Position numbers and translations under genes: made by a program
Shown: positions 1 through 6,864 of the stretch, one piece after another
Position numbering within the stretch: position 1 is the first letter of the stretch
Layout of the letters: each line of letters opens with the position of its first letter
The notes under the pieces: model-generated
Databases searched by the model: none
Seen by the model: only the letters and a program-made list of their open reading frames with translations
Told to the model about the DNA's origin: nothing
Assembly: GCA_002296125.1 (NCBI GenBank)
Contig: DBHI01000115.1
Coordinates: 1-13,615 of the forward strand
Origin: Anaerolineales bacterium UBA832
GTDB taxonomy: Bacteria; Chloroflexota; Anaerolineae; Anaerolineales; UBA11657
DNA: 13,615 bases
Direction: 5' to 3'

Positions 1-555
1 GACGTTTCAGGTGCTGAAGGACGTCTACCAATAACTGTTTTGCATGAATATGTACATGTCTTTCAAAATGCACAAACAGTATGGCCTAATGAACTGGATT
101 CGGATGAGAATGGGCGTATACGAGTTTATAATCATGGTGCGGTGTGGCTGGAAGAAGGGTCTGCTGAGTTTTTTGCTCAATACTTTGCTGGACAAAAGGG
201 TTGGGGAGATTATCAAGCGAATATGAAAAGAAATCTACTCAGCGCTAGGGATGTAAGGAGTCGTTGGGGTTTAAGTTTGCGTGATGTTGTAACGAGAGAC
301 GGTCAGGCTAGAGTAAGAGAACTGTGTGATTGTGGTGGACAACTGTACTATGAAACCGGCACATGGGCTGCAGCTTGGTTGGTAAATCGATCGGGGATTG
401 ATGAGTTTTTGTTTGATTACTTTCCGCGATTGTCGTATGACGGTTGGGAAGTAACGTTTAAGAATGTATTTGGTTTGACTATGGATGAGTTTTACGATGA
501 GTTTGATGAATTCTTAGATCAGCCTATTGAACAACAAATGGCCATCTTGCCTTAA
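1..555 (+). CDS. Zinc metallopeptidase of the gluzincin (peptidase MA-like) type, 5' end outside the window
   Basis: The reading frame is open from base 1 and stops with TAA at 553-555, so the gene starts upstream of the window; 184 residues are visible. Counting from base 1, residues 15-19 read HEYVH, the HExxH zinc-binding and catalytic motif. Residues 49-56 read WLEEGSAE, the usual place of the third zinc ligand in gluzincins, with Glu52 the likely ligand. The C-terminal part (YETGTWAAAWLV near residue 117, then FGLTMDEFYDEFDEFL) has the helical pattern common behind the active site of MA-clan peptidases. A CDC cysteine pair lies just before it. A TTG at 40-42 is only an internal Leu codon directly before the catalytic His, not a start. 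Substrate and location are unknown; many relatives are secreted or membrane-anchored, but the N-terminus is not visible. It converges on the minus-strand gene ending at 581, with 25 bases between and no clear hairpin. Confidence 0.8.
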   Translation, partial: DVSGAEGRLPITVLHEYVHVFQNAQTVWPNELDSDENGRIRVYNHGAVWLEEGSAEFFAQYFAGQKGWGDYQANMKRNLLSARDVRSRWGLSLRDVVTRDGQARVRELCDCGGQLYYETGTWAAAWLVNRSGIDEFLFDYFPRLSYDGWEVTFKNVFGLTMDEFYDEFDEFLDQPIEQQMAILP

Positions 556-580
556 GAGATTTACTTCAAATCGAATATTC

Positions 581-1429
581 TTATGCTGGCTTGGGATTAA
601 GGAGACTGATTGTTTTGGCAATACCTAGCCAGATGAAATAGAGAATTGCTACTACTGCGTAATCAAGTATGGGAATGCGCAGAATTTCATGAATTGTTCC
701 TATTCGTTCTACTGATCCGTAGGCAATCAACAAAGCCAGTACATATCCTGATGTGATAAGTGTGCGTATGCGTGGGCTTAGTCCTAGTCCATACAATTGG
801 GTCATGATAAACACTGCTCCAAATCCAAACCCAAACATTCTCCAGGCGCTCTCAGCTTGATTTATTGCCACAAGGACTCCGTGCGGGATGACTAATATCT
901 CTAATGTAAGAGTCCACCATCGGTTCACGTGTGCACGGTTGAAGATCAGGATTGACTGACCAAACAACATAAACATGTAGAAGAAGCCGGCGAGATGTCC
1001 TATCGTTCCTTCTGTGGGGTGATACCAGAAAGTATAGATGATGGCCCATGAAAATAGGTAACCATGGTATTCTTTAATTAACTTGATAAATCGGCGGTCA
1101 AAGCGTATTTTTTTGCCAAAGAAAAGTCCGCGACGTGGCGCTTCCAGTGCTAGCACTATCATTAGCATAAGTGCTACTGAACCTAAAGCTGTGATCTCTG
1201 GTACATCTTGAGCTAGGCCATCGTAATATACCTGAGTCTGCAAAATATGTAACCCAACGAATATCAGATTGCCAATTAGTAAAGCCCAGTTGTACCAGCG
1301 GAGTTCAGAGCGAAATTTGGGTTTATTCTTTCGTACTATATATATTATGCCCCAGACAAAAATGTTGTGGAGACATATCCTACCCAAGCAGTTAACTGTG
1401 ACATTACAGTAGGTTCGACTAGTCGCCAT
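581..1429 (-). CDS. Multi-span membrane protein, 3' portion of a frameshifted gene
   Basis: This frame gives up to 282 residues, most of a polytopic membrane protein. Hydrophobic segments lie at roughly residues 23-33, 48-64, 78-95, 124-137, 145-163, 173-190, 200-215, 223-240 and 253-274. The first about 18 residues from the nominal ATG at 1429 do not look like membrane protein. The true N-terminus is almost certainly in the frame starting at 1584, with a one-base frameshift between. Histidines lie in or near membrane segments (residues 21, 61, 122, 137, 145, 167, 183, 247), and there are aromatic-rich stretches such as YTFWYHPTEG. These could be haem or quinone-site ligands, but that is inference. 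The gene is the last of the molybdenum-hydroxylase group, which suggests a membrane partner of that enzyme. I do not recognise a named family. TAA stop at 581-583 region, facing the peptidase gene. Confidence 0.65.
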   Translation of the reverse strand: MATSRTYCNVTVNCLGRICLHNIFVWGIIYIVRKNKPKFRSELRWYNWALLIGNLIFVGLHILQTQVYYDGLAQDVPEITALGSVALMLMIVLALEAPRRGLFFGKKIRFDRRFIKLIKEYHGYLFSWAIIYTFWYHPTEGTIGHLAGFFYMFMLFGQSILIFNRAHVNRWWTLTLEILVIPHGVLVAINQAESAWRMFGFGFGAVFIMTQLYGLGLSPRIRTLITSGYVLALLIAYGSVERIGTIHEILRIPILDYAVVAILYFIWLGIAKTISLLNPKPA

Positions 1430-1584
1430 GGATAGGCAAATGCAACTGTGCTTCCCACAATCTCAAAACCAGTAAGGCGCACAGCTGTTACCGAAATGAT
1501 TGCGGTCAGTATAGCTGATAGTATGGTCCCATTTATCACCATACTACTGATATTGTTATTGTTACGCCTGATAGATGAAGTCAT
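1345..1584 (-). CDS. N-terminal fragment of the same membrane protein, before the frameshift
   Basis: The ATG at 1584-1582 overlaps the TGA stop of the molybdopterin subunit in an ATGA arrangement, typical of translationally coupled operon genes, so this start is credible. The 79-residue frame holds one clear membrane segment (about residues 15-36) and begins a second (about 58-74). It then hits a stop at 1345 in the middle of that hydrophobic stretch. The frame of the 581-1429 entry continues the hydrophobic segment (VWGIIYIV followed by RKNK). The total span 581-1584 is 1004 bases; one added base would give 335 codons including the stop. Here the gene is therefore either disrupted in the cell or carries a one-base sequencing or assembly deletion. 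Read as two separate genes, neither fragment makes sense as a complete protein. Confidence 0.6.
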   Translation of the reverse strand: MTSSIRRNNNNISSMVINGTILSAILTAIISVTAVRLTGFEIVGSTVAFAYPWRLVEPTVMSQLTAWVGYVSTTFLSGA

Positions 1585-3734
1585 ATTGTCAACGGTAGTT
1601 TGCGAATTCTTTTACCTGTAGCCGCAAAAATTGCGTTTGCTAGAGCAGCAGGTATTGGCCCAATAGCTGGTTCCCCTACACCCTGAGGTGGACGATCGCT
1701 GGGCAATAATTCTACGAATATCTCTGGACTTTCGTCAATTGTAAGCAATTGATAGTCACCAAAGTTTTTGGCGGATGGTATTCCCTTGTTGAATGTTATT
1801 TCCTCTTTAAGGGCTGATCCAAGACCCCAAATTATATTGCCTTCTACTTGATTTTTGGCTCCATTTGGATTAACAACTAGCCCTGAATCCATAACAGACC
1901 ATACTTTTGGTACTGATATAGTATCTCTATTTATTTCAACCTGGACAACTTGAGCAACAATGGTGCCGTAATCTACACAGCAAGCAATACCCATGCCTGA
2001 GCCTTCTTTAGTGGATTGTTGTAATTCGTTCCAGTTGGACATTTTGGCTACATGTAACAGTGCGTTTCTCACTAGTGTTCCTGTTTCACCACTTAAATGA
2101 TCTAACCGGAATTGCAAAGGGTCTTGGTTGGCATGAAATGCTAATTCATCGACAAAGCTTTCGTTTGCAAACGTGTTAGCCAGTAATCCAAGTCCACGCC
2201 AGGCAGATGTTTCAATTGGTAGTTTTGCTCGATGGGCATAGAGTTTTAAATTTGGGATATTGTATATGATATCGATACCTCTTGTAGCACCGAAATCAGA
2301 ACCAGCTATTGACCCGGCAATTGCAGGTAATTGTGAAAACAATACGTCTCCACTGGATTGTCTGTGTTCGTATGCTTCAATTGTTCCGTTAGAATTTATG
2401 CTACCTCTTAGCTTATGCTTCGTGGGAGGTCTAAAGCGATCAAATAGGAATTCATCTGAACGAGTCCAACCTATGTGTACGGGAAGACCACTTTCTATTG
2501 CAAGAATTGCAGCTTCTCTTGCACTTTCAGCTATTTGGCGTCTTCCAAATCCACCACCAAGATATGTGGGAGTAACATCCACTTTGTTCTCATCAAATCC
2601 TATTGCTTCTGCAACTGCTGCGGTAGTTTGATTAGGGAATTGTGTTGGAGTACGAACATACATGATTCCATCATCACCTAACTCAGCTAAAGATGACTGG
2701 GGCTCCAATGGTACCGTTGCAGCTAGAGGTGTACTGTATTCAGCACTAATGGCATTAGAATTTTGTAGTGAGGATGAAGAATCGCCAACACGTTTTAGTT
2801 CAACCGCTTTGTTAGAGTCTGGGTCTAGTAGTAGGTCAATATCGTCATTTTCTATTAGTTTTGGTAATTTCCAATTGATCTTGATTGCTCTTATGGCGTC
2901 TAATGCAGTTTCACGATCTTCCGCTACAACACCCACGAAATTATCTTGTAAAACAATTGAAATAATACTTTCAAGATTCTTTGCTTGATTAGTATCTACA
3001 TCTTGCATTTCAGCACCCACTACAGGTGGTCTAGCTACTGCACCATAATAAGTTCTATTTTTAGATGATTTCATGTCATAACTGTACATAGGTTTTGCAG
3101 TCAATTTGGATTCTATGTCTAATCGAGGTACTGATTTACCTATTATTTTGAATGTTTTTTTGGATTTCAGAGTAGCATCGGTTTCTGGTGCTATCCACTC
3201 TCGTTCTAAGAGAGATGCTTCATTAAGAGTAAGTTCGTTTCCATTTGTATCTGCAAATACCCCATTTTTGAGTATAACAGTACTATTGAGATGCTCCTGT
3301 GCGGCTTCGGTGAGCATAAACCGGTAATTTGCTGCTAGTTGTCTTAAAGGGATAAATAGTCCACTTACACTTGAGCTGCCACCTGTACCAAAACTATCTG
3401 TTGGTCCTAAGAGTGTACCCGCTTGAAAAACACGTACATTTTCCCAAGGCACTTCTAGTTCTTCAGCTGCGAGTTGACCTAAGGCAGTGTGAGCTCCTTG
3501 ACCCATTTCAACTTTAGTTACATTGATATGAAGTAAATTTTGGTTAGTAAATTCAAACCATAATTGAGGATCTCCATCAATGTTTCCAGAAGGTGGTCCT
3601 CCTTGTGACAAAAATTGAAATGCTTGTCGTCTTAGATAAGGAAGTAAGAATGGAATACCAACTGCTATTCCACCAGTGACTGTACCAAAACCAATGAGAA
3701 ATTTACGACGTGAGAGCTTCCAGTTTTTAGTCAT
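1581..3734 (-). CDS. Molybdopterin-binding large subunit of a Tat-exported isoquinoline/aldehyde oxidoreductase-type molybdenum hydroxylase
   Basis: The protein has 717 residues, slightly short for IorB-like large subunits. Residues 8-12 are SRRKF, a twin-arginine signal, followed by a hydrophobic stretch to about residue 34, so the folded cofactor-loaded enzyme is probably exported and may stay membrane-anchored. VEMGQGAHTAL (75-85) and TGGSSSVSG are N-terminal landmarks of IorB-like proteins. GGGFGRR near residue 392 lies in the molybdopterin-contact region. GVGEP near residue 685 carries the glutamate that acts as catalytic base in this superfamily. Such enzymes hydroxylate N-heterocycles or oxidise aldehydes using water, passing electrons to the [2Fe-2S] subunit; the substrate cannot be read here. 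The start overlaps the upstream Fe-S gene by 8 bases, and the stop overlaps the next start as ATGA, so the three are one operon. No clear ribosome binding site precedes the ATG, consistent with coupling. Confidence 0.92.
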   Translation of the reverse strand: MTKNWKLSRRKFLIGFGTVTGGIAVGIPFLLPYLRRQAFQFLSQGGPPSGNIDGDPQLWFEFTNQNLLHINVTKVEMGQGAHTALGQLAAEELEVPWENVRVFQAGTLLGPTDSFGTGGSSSVSGLFIPLRQLAANYRFMLTEAAQEHLNSTVILKNGVFADTNGNELTLNEASLLEREWIAPETDATLKSKKTFKIIGKSVPRLDIESKLTAKPMYSYDMKSSKNRTYYGAVARPPVVGAEMQDVDTNQAKNLESIISIVLQDNFVGVVAEDRETALDAIRAIKINWKLPKLIENDDIDLLLDPDSNKAVELKRVGDSSSSLQNSNAISAEYSTPLAATVPLEPQSSLAELGDDGIMYVRTPTQFPNQTTAAVAEAIGFDENKVDVTPTYLGGGFGRRQIAESAREAAILAIESGLPVHIGWTRSDEFLFDRFRPPTKHKLRGSINSNGTIEAYEHRQSSGDVLFSQLPAIAGSIAGSDFGATRGIDIIYNIPNLKLYAHRAKLPIETSAWRGLGLLANTFANESFVDELAFHANQDPLQFRLDHLSGETGTLVRNALLHVAKMSNWNELQQSTKEGSGMGIACCVDYGTIVAQVVQVEINRDTISVPKVWSVMDSGLVVNPNGAKNQVEGNIIWGLGSALKEEITFNKGIPSAKNFGDYQLLTIDESPEIFVELLPSDRPPQGVGEPAIGPIPAALANAIFAATGKRIRKLPLTI

Positions 3735-4191
3735 TTTTCAGTGTTGCGGCCAATTCTATTGCTTTAGTTATTCGGTGGTAACAACCACATCTACAATAAT
3801 TGTTTTTCATGGTGTTTCGAATTTCTGTACGTGAAGGGTTAGGTGATTTATTCAACAAAGTAGTTGCAGTCATCATTTGTCCAGACATACACCAGCCACA
3901 TTGTGGTACTTGTAATTCAATAAATGCTTGTTGAATTGGATGTAACTTACCATCACTGGTTAAGCCTTCTACCGTTACAATCTTGGCATTTGGAGGAAGA
4001 GAATTGATTGGTGTTACACAGCTTCGAGTAGCTTGTCCATTAATATGTACGGTACAAGCACCACAATATCCTGCACCGCATCCGTATCGAGTTCCTATTA
4101 ATCCTAGTTTGTCTCTAAGGATCCATAAGAGTTTGCGATTTTGATCACTGTCTTGAAGACTGAATCTCTTATCGTTTACGTTAATTTCCAT
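3727..4191 (-). CDS. [2Fe-2S] iron-sulfur subunit of the molybdenum hydroxylase
   Basis: The 154 residues match the usual length of small subunits such as IorA, CoxS or HcrC. The N-terminal plant-type ferredoxin fold has ligands Cys38, Cys43, Cys46 and Cys58 (CGAGYCGACT...C). The C-terminal four-helix [2Fe-2S] domain has Cys98, Cys101, Cys133 and Cys135 (CGWCMSGQ and YCRCGCY), with an extra Cys137. All eight expected ligands are present, so the subunit should be functional. It passes electrons from the molybdenum site of the partner encoded immediately downstream (8-base overlap). It has no signal of its own and is presumably exported bound to the Tat-signal large subunit. The exact substrate class (isoquinoline, aldehyde or other) is not given by this subunit. 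The upstream 111 bases hold no strong Shine-Dalgarno sequence. Confidence 0.93.
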   Translation of the reverse strand: MEINVNDKRFSLQDSDQNRKLLWILRDKLGLIGTRYGCGAGYCGACTVHINGQATRSCVTPINSLPPNAKIVTVEGLTSDGKLHPIQQAFIELQVPQCGWCMSGQMMTATTLLNKSPNPSRTEIRNTMKNNYCRCGCYHRITKAIELAATLKND

Positions 4192-4302
4192 ATTTTTGTT
4201 TCATTGTTTGTTTTCTTGACTACTTTATAATTTTATAATGACATAAACATTTGTGCTGGTTATTATGTTCTTTCAGATTGTACAAATAAATTATTATACA
4301 TA

Positions 4303-4833
4303 TTAAAACATATAAACCCATATAATGGCATCAACAAATAGGCAATGAAATGTTATATATGCTAGTCCTATTACACTGATCGTTTTGTTTGAATTAGAAA
4401 GTTTAGTAGTTGGTGTACTAGCAATTGTTCTAGTTAAAATTAATATACTGATTGCAGTTATCCACAATGATAATACAGATAAGAGCCACCAGTTTGTATT
4501 TTGGGTGTGAATATATGCAATTAGGGTAGGCATCCAGCAAGCAGCCGATAATAAGAATAAAGTTATTAGGATTGCAACTGTATTCTTTCCAAGAAAACCT
4601 TTATTGGAAAGAATTTCTATACTATCCTTAAATATCACTATATAGCAAAATGTTAGATATCCAAGTGCTGCTGGTATCATAGATATCATGAATAGATTTC
4701 TAAGTGCTCCTTGAACTCCACCCCATAATGCTTCATTGTACTCAGGGTATAATGAAAGTCCAATTACATATCCTCCAATAACTAAAATTCCACCACATAT
4801 GTTGATCAATAAGAATGTATTTTTGGGTGACAT
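4303..4833 (-). CDS. Five-span membrane protein of unknown function
   Basis: I do not recognise this gene. From the ATG at 4833 it encodes 176 residues with five hydrophobic segments at about 6-27, 45-66, 83-105, 112-133 and 150-173. The loops are short and carry no obvious catalytic motif. Tryptophans and prolines sit at membrane edges (WGGVQGALRNL near 36-46, CWMP near 98-101). The open frame extends four codons further to a TTG at 4845. The ATG at 4833 is preferred because GGAG (4843-4840) lies six bases before it, and the TTG would place that Shine-Dalgarno inside the gene. It lies in the same direction as the molybdenum hydroxylase genes, 111 bases ahead of them, so co-transcription is possible but not shown. 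The terminator at 4903-4940 separates it from the binding-protein gene upstream. Confidence 0.72.
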   Translation of the reverse strand: MSPKNTFLLINICGGILVIGGYVIGLSLYPEYNEALWGGVQGALRNLFMISMIPAALGYLTFCYIVIFKDSIEILSNKGFLGKNTVAILITLFLLSAACWMPTLIAYIHTQNTNWWLLSVLSLWITAISILILTRTIASTPTTKLSNSNKTISVIGLAYITFHCLFVDAIIWVYMF

Positions 4834-4839
4834 GTATAT

Positions 4840-4843
4840 CTCC
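4840..4843 (-). promoter_or_regulatory. Ribosome binding site deciding the start of the five-span membrane protein
   Basis: On the minus strand GGAG is followed by six bases and then ATG at 4833. This favours the ATG over the in-frame TTG at 4845, which would overlap the site. Confidence 0.6.
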
Positions 4844-4902
4844 AATATTTAATGAGTATCAATTTTAATTATATGATTTATTTTGATAAAATGTGATAAT
4901 AA

Positions 4903-4940
4903 AACAGCCGCAGTTGATTGACAGATCAACTGCGGCTGTT
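4903..4940 (-). terminator. Strong Rho-independent terminator of the substrate-binding protein gene
   Basis: Bases 4903-4918 and 4925-4940 are perfectly complementary: a 16-bp stem with a GC-rich lower half (CAGCCGCAG) and a 6-base loop. Read on the minus strand, the stem is followed by a T-rich run (TTATTAT), 53 bases beyond the stop of the binding-protein gene. On the plus strand the stem is followed by ATTTTT, so it could work in both directions, although no plus-strand gene leads into it. It also separates the binding-protein transcript from the membrane-protein and molybdenum hydroxylase genes downstream. Confidence 0.85.
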
Positions 4941-4993
4941 ATTTTTAATCTACAACAGTCTATATTTATTTAGACTGAATTTGCTTTATTTTA

Positions 4994-6271
4994 CTAGTTT
5001 CCACTAGGAGTCCAGATTATTTCTGGTGGGAATGCTGTTTCTGAAGCAACATCCTCTTCACCAACTTGGAATATTGCCAAAGCTTCTCCAGTTGCACAGT
5101 CACCCTGATAATTTGTGCCTTGTATATCTTTGTCAGCACAACTCAAAGTTCCTGTGATACCTTTAAAGTTTGACGTTGATGCAATAGCATCTCTTAATGC
5201 TTGTCGGCCAATTTTCATTGATCCGTCATCATTTACGATGGCAACCTTCTCAATTGCATCTAAGAGAATATTGGTTCCATCATATGCATGTTCACCAAAA
5301 GGTCCTGGAGGTGGTTCACCCGCATGATCAAGGTATTTGTCTAGATATTCCTCTGCGTCTGCACCGCTCACGTGCGGTCCTGACATGTACATTCCAATTG
5401 CAGCTTCACCAGCTGATGGTGGGAATGGAGCGACCAGTAATCCATCAGCTCCAAATAAAGTTACATTTTCTAATCCAGATATTTCTGCAGATTGTGCTGC
5501 AATGAAATCACCTTCTGGTTGAAAAATTGGGAAGAATAATACATCTGGTGAATCAGCTGCTACCGTTGTTAAAACAGGGCGCATATCTGTATCACCCTTG
5601 TTAACAGCCTCAAATGCAGTTACTGTTCCTCCTAATTCTTTGAATACGTCTACAAATACTTGAGCCAAACCCTGAGTGTAAGGGTCGCCGTCATGAATTG
5701 CGGCTGCTGTATTTAATCCTAGTTCATTTATGGCAAATTCTGCTGCCATTCGACCCTGGAATACATCATTGTGTGCGGTACGGAAGTAACCAGGTTCGTA
5801 AGTTTCATTAGCATCTGTCAATTTTGGTGAAGTATTACTTGGTGAAATAATGGAAAGTCCAGCACCGCTAATTACTGACATAGCTGCTGTCATTGCACCA
5901 GAACAGGTAGTTCCAATTACACCCACAATACTTGGGTCAGCAACAACTTTTTGGGCTGCTGTTTGTCCACCCTCAGCACTACATCCGGTATCTTCACCTG
6001 TAATATTGATATCATGACCATGAATCTGACCTCGTTCTTCTACTGCTATTTCCATTGCATTACTAGCAGCTGTACCATATACTGCTGCGCCACCAGTTGT
6101 GGGCAACATGAAAGCTAGATGTATAGGATCTCCAGCATCGAGTTCAACAAAACCTATTGCATCTTCTGCAGGTGTTTCTACTTCACTTGTTCCTGTAGGT
6201 GCACATGCAGAAACTATTAGAGCAGTAGAAATAAGTAAAGTTAATAACATATTAGACTTAAATCTAAACAT
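4994..6271 (-). CDS. Branched-chain amino acid-type ABC transporter substrate-binding lipoprotein
   Basis: The protein has 425 residues with a lipoprotein signal peptide: basic N-terminus, hydrophobic core at 8-20 and lipobox VSAC ending at Cys23. A short acidic linker follows, then a two-lobed Leu/Ile/Val-binding type domain (periplasmic-binding fold type I). Characteristic stretches are HLAFMLPTTGGAAVYG near 51-66, GEDTGCSAEGGQTAAQKVV near 92-110 and SPSNTSPKLTD near 140. Cysteine pairs Cys97/Cys123 and Cys378/Cys392 could form disulfides outside the membrane. The sequence style resembles Chloroflexota binding proteins, from memory only. Such proteins deliver amino acids, amides, urea or other small molecules to LivHMGF-type permeases. 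No permease or ATPase genes are in the window, so it is an orphan here and the ligand is unknown. The ATG start has AGGAGG 8 bases upstream. Confidence 0.9.
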   Translation of the reverse strand: MFRFKSNMLLTLLISTALIVSACAPTGTSEVETPAEDAIGFVELDAGDPIHLAFMLPTTGGAAVYGTAASNAMEIAVEERGQIHGHDINITGEDTGCSAEGGQTAAQKVVADPSIVGVIGTTCSGAMTAAMSVISGAGLSIISPSNTSPKLTDANETYEPGYFRTAHNDVFQGRMAAEFAINELGLNTAAAIHDGDPYTQGLAQVFVDVFKELGGTVTAFEAVNKGDTDMRPVLTTVAADSPDVLFFPIFQPEGDFIAAQSAEISGLENVTLFGADGLLVAPFPPSAGEAAIGMYMSGPHVSGADAEEYLDKYLDHAGEPPPGPFGEHAYDGTNILLDAIEKVAIVNDDGSMKIGRQALRDAIASTSNFKGITGTLSCADKDIQGTNYQGDCATGEALAIFQVGEEDVASETAFPPEIIWTPSGN

Positions 6272-6279
6272 GAATATTT

Positions 6280-6285
6280 CCTCCT
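6280..6285 (-). promoter_or_regulatory. Consensus ribosome binding site of the substrate-binding protein gene
   Basis: The minus strand reads AGGAGG, a full Shine-Dalgarno match, 8 bases ahead of the ATG at 6271. It is the strongest such site in the window and suggests high translation. Confidence 0.8.
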
Positions 6286-6349
6286 TTTACTAATTTAATT
6301 AATTATTTCAATACACTAATTCATCTGTGATACGAAAATCAAGTAGATT

Positions 6350-6377
6350 ATTATACACTAATATTCAGTATTTCGAA
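6350..6377 (-). promoter_or_regulatory. Candidate sigma-70-type promoter for the substrate-binding protein gene
   Basis: On the minus strand a perfect TATAAT (6355-6350) is preceded, 16 bases upstream, by TTCGAA (6377-6372), a weak match to TTGACA. Transcription would start near 6343, giving an untranslated leader of about 70 bases. The site lies in the 147-base gap between the EamA-type gene and the binding-protein gene, which otherwise holds no recognisable feature. In AT-rich DNA a TATAAT can occur by chance, so this is moderate support only. Confidence 0.4.
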
Positions 6378-6418
6378 CCATTAATAATGTTAGTATGGAG
6401 TATATTGTAATAAGAAGA

Positions 6419-6835
6419 TCATCTAGAAAGTACTATAATTGATGTTACGCCTAGTCCCAGACCAACTAATTTTGTCAGTGTCACAGGTTCTTTAAAAACA
6501 ATAAAAGCTAAAATTACAACTACTAGTGTTTCTAGTGAAATAATAGGGAATATTATGCTTCCAGCTCCTCCAAGTTTTATAGCATATGCAACTGTAGTCA
6601 TGGCTATACCACCAAAGATCCCTGCTAGCGCTGCAGCTATTGACATTCGTCCTGATAATACAAAGGGTTGTTTAAGATATACAAACAATCCTATTGTAAA
6701 TATGAAAATAAAAAAAGCATCAATAGTTAAGAAGCTTGCTATGTCAACTTTATTTTCCAGACCCATTTGCCAAAAAAACTTCATTAGTCCTCCACAAATT
6801 AGTGCAACAATTGCTAGGTTAATTGGATTTATCAT
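6419..6835 (-). CDS. Single-domain EamA-family (drug/metabolite transporter superfamily) membrane protein
   Basis: From ATG 6835 the protein has 138 residues with about five hydrophobic segments (roughly 4-24, 33-52, 66-84, 88-108 and 116-137). It ends in a typical EamA closing pattern: an FKEPVTLTK loop, then a last helix. Full-size DMT permeases have two such domains (about 300 residues), so this is a half-size form likely to work as a dimer. The frame is open to an ATG at 6958, but that start would overlap the MFS gene by 94 bases and add a hydrophilic, poorly credible tail. GGAG at 6844-6841, five bases before ATG 6835, decides the start. It follows the MFS gene by 29 bases and is probably the last gene of the metH transcript. 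The substrate is unknown. Confidence 0.8.
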   Translation of the reverse strand: MINPINLAIVALICGGLMKFFWQMGLENKVDIASFLTIDAFFIFIFTIGLFVYLKQPFVLSGRMSIAAALAGIFGGIAMTTVAYAIKLGGAGSIIFPIISLETLVVVILAFIVFKEPVTLTKLVGLGLGVTSIIVLSR

Positions 6836-6840
6836 GTTTA

Positions 6841-6844
6841 CTCC
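6841..6844 (-). promoter_or_regulatory. Ribosome binding site deciding the EamA-type gene start
   Basis: GGAG on the minus strand lies five bases before ATG 6835 and supports the shorter 138-residue protein over the frame beginning at 6958. Confidence 0.6.
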
Positions 6845-6864
6845 ATTTTTCAAAAATATTTTAT

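Noticed and set aside
556..580. Terminator between the converging genes at 555 and 581
   Set aside because: No inverted repeat or T-run is present in these 25 bases or immediately beside them.
2260..2631. Open frame of 123 residues on the plus strand
   Set aside because: It lies antisense inside the molybdopterin subunit, whose protein has clear family motifs; this one has none.
4192..4302. TTGACT and nearby TATAAT-like sequences around 4215-4240 as a plus-strand promoter
   Set aside because: The spacing is only about 12 bases and no plus-strand gene follows; the hexamers are expected by chance in AT-rich DNA.
4834..4845. TTG start at 4845 for the five-span membrane protein
   Set aside because: It would cover the GGAG that is well placed for ATG 4833.
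5197..5505. Open frame of about 102 residues on the plus strand
   Set aside because: It is antisense to the substrate-binding protein gene, has low-complexity His/Gln/Leu-rich content and no ribosome binding site.
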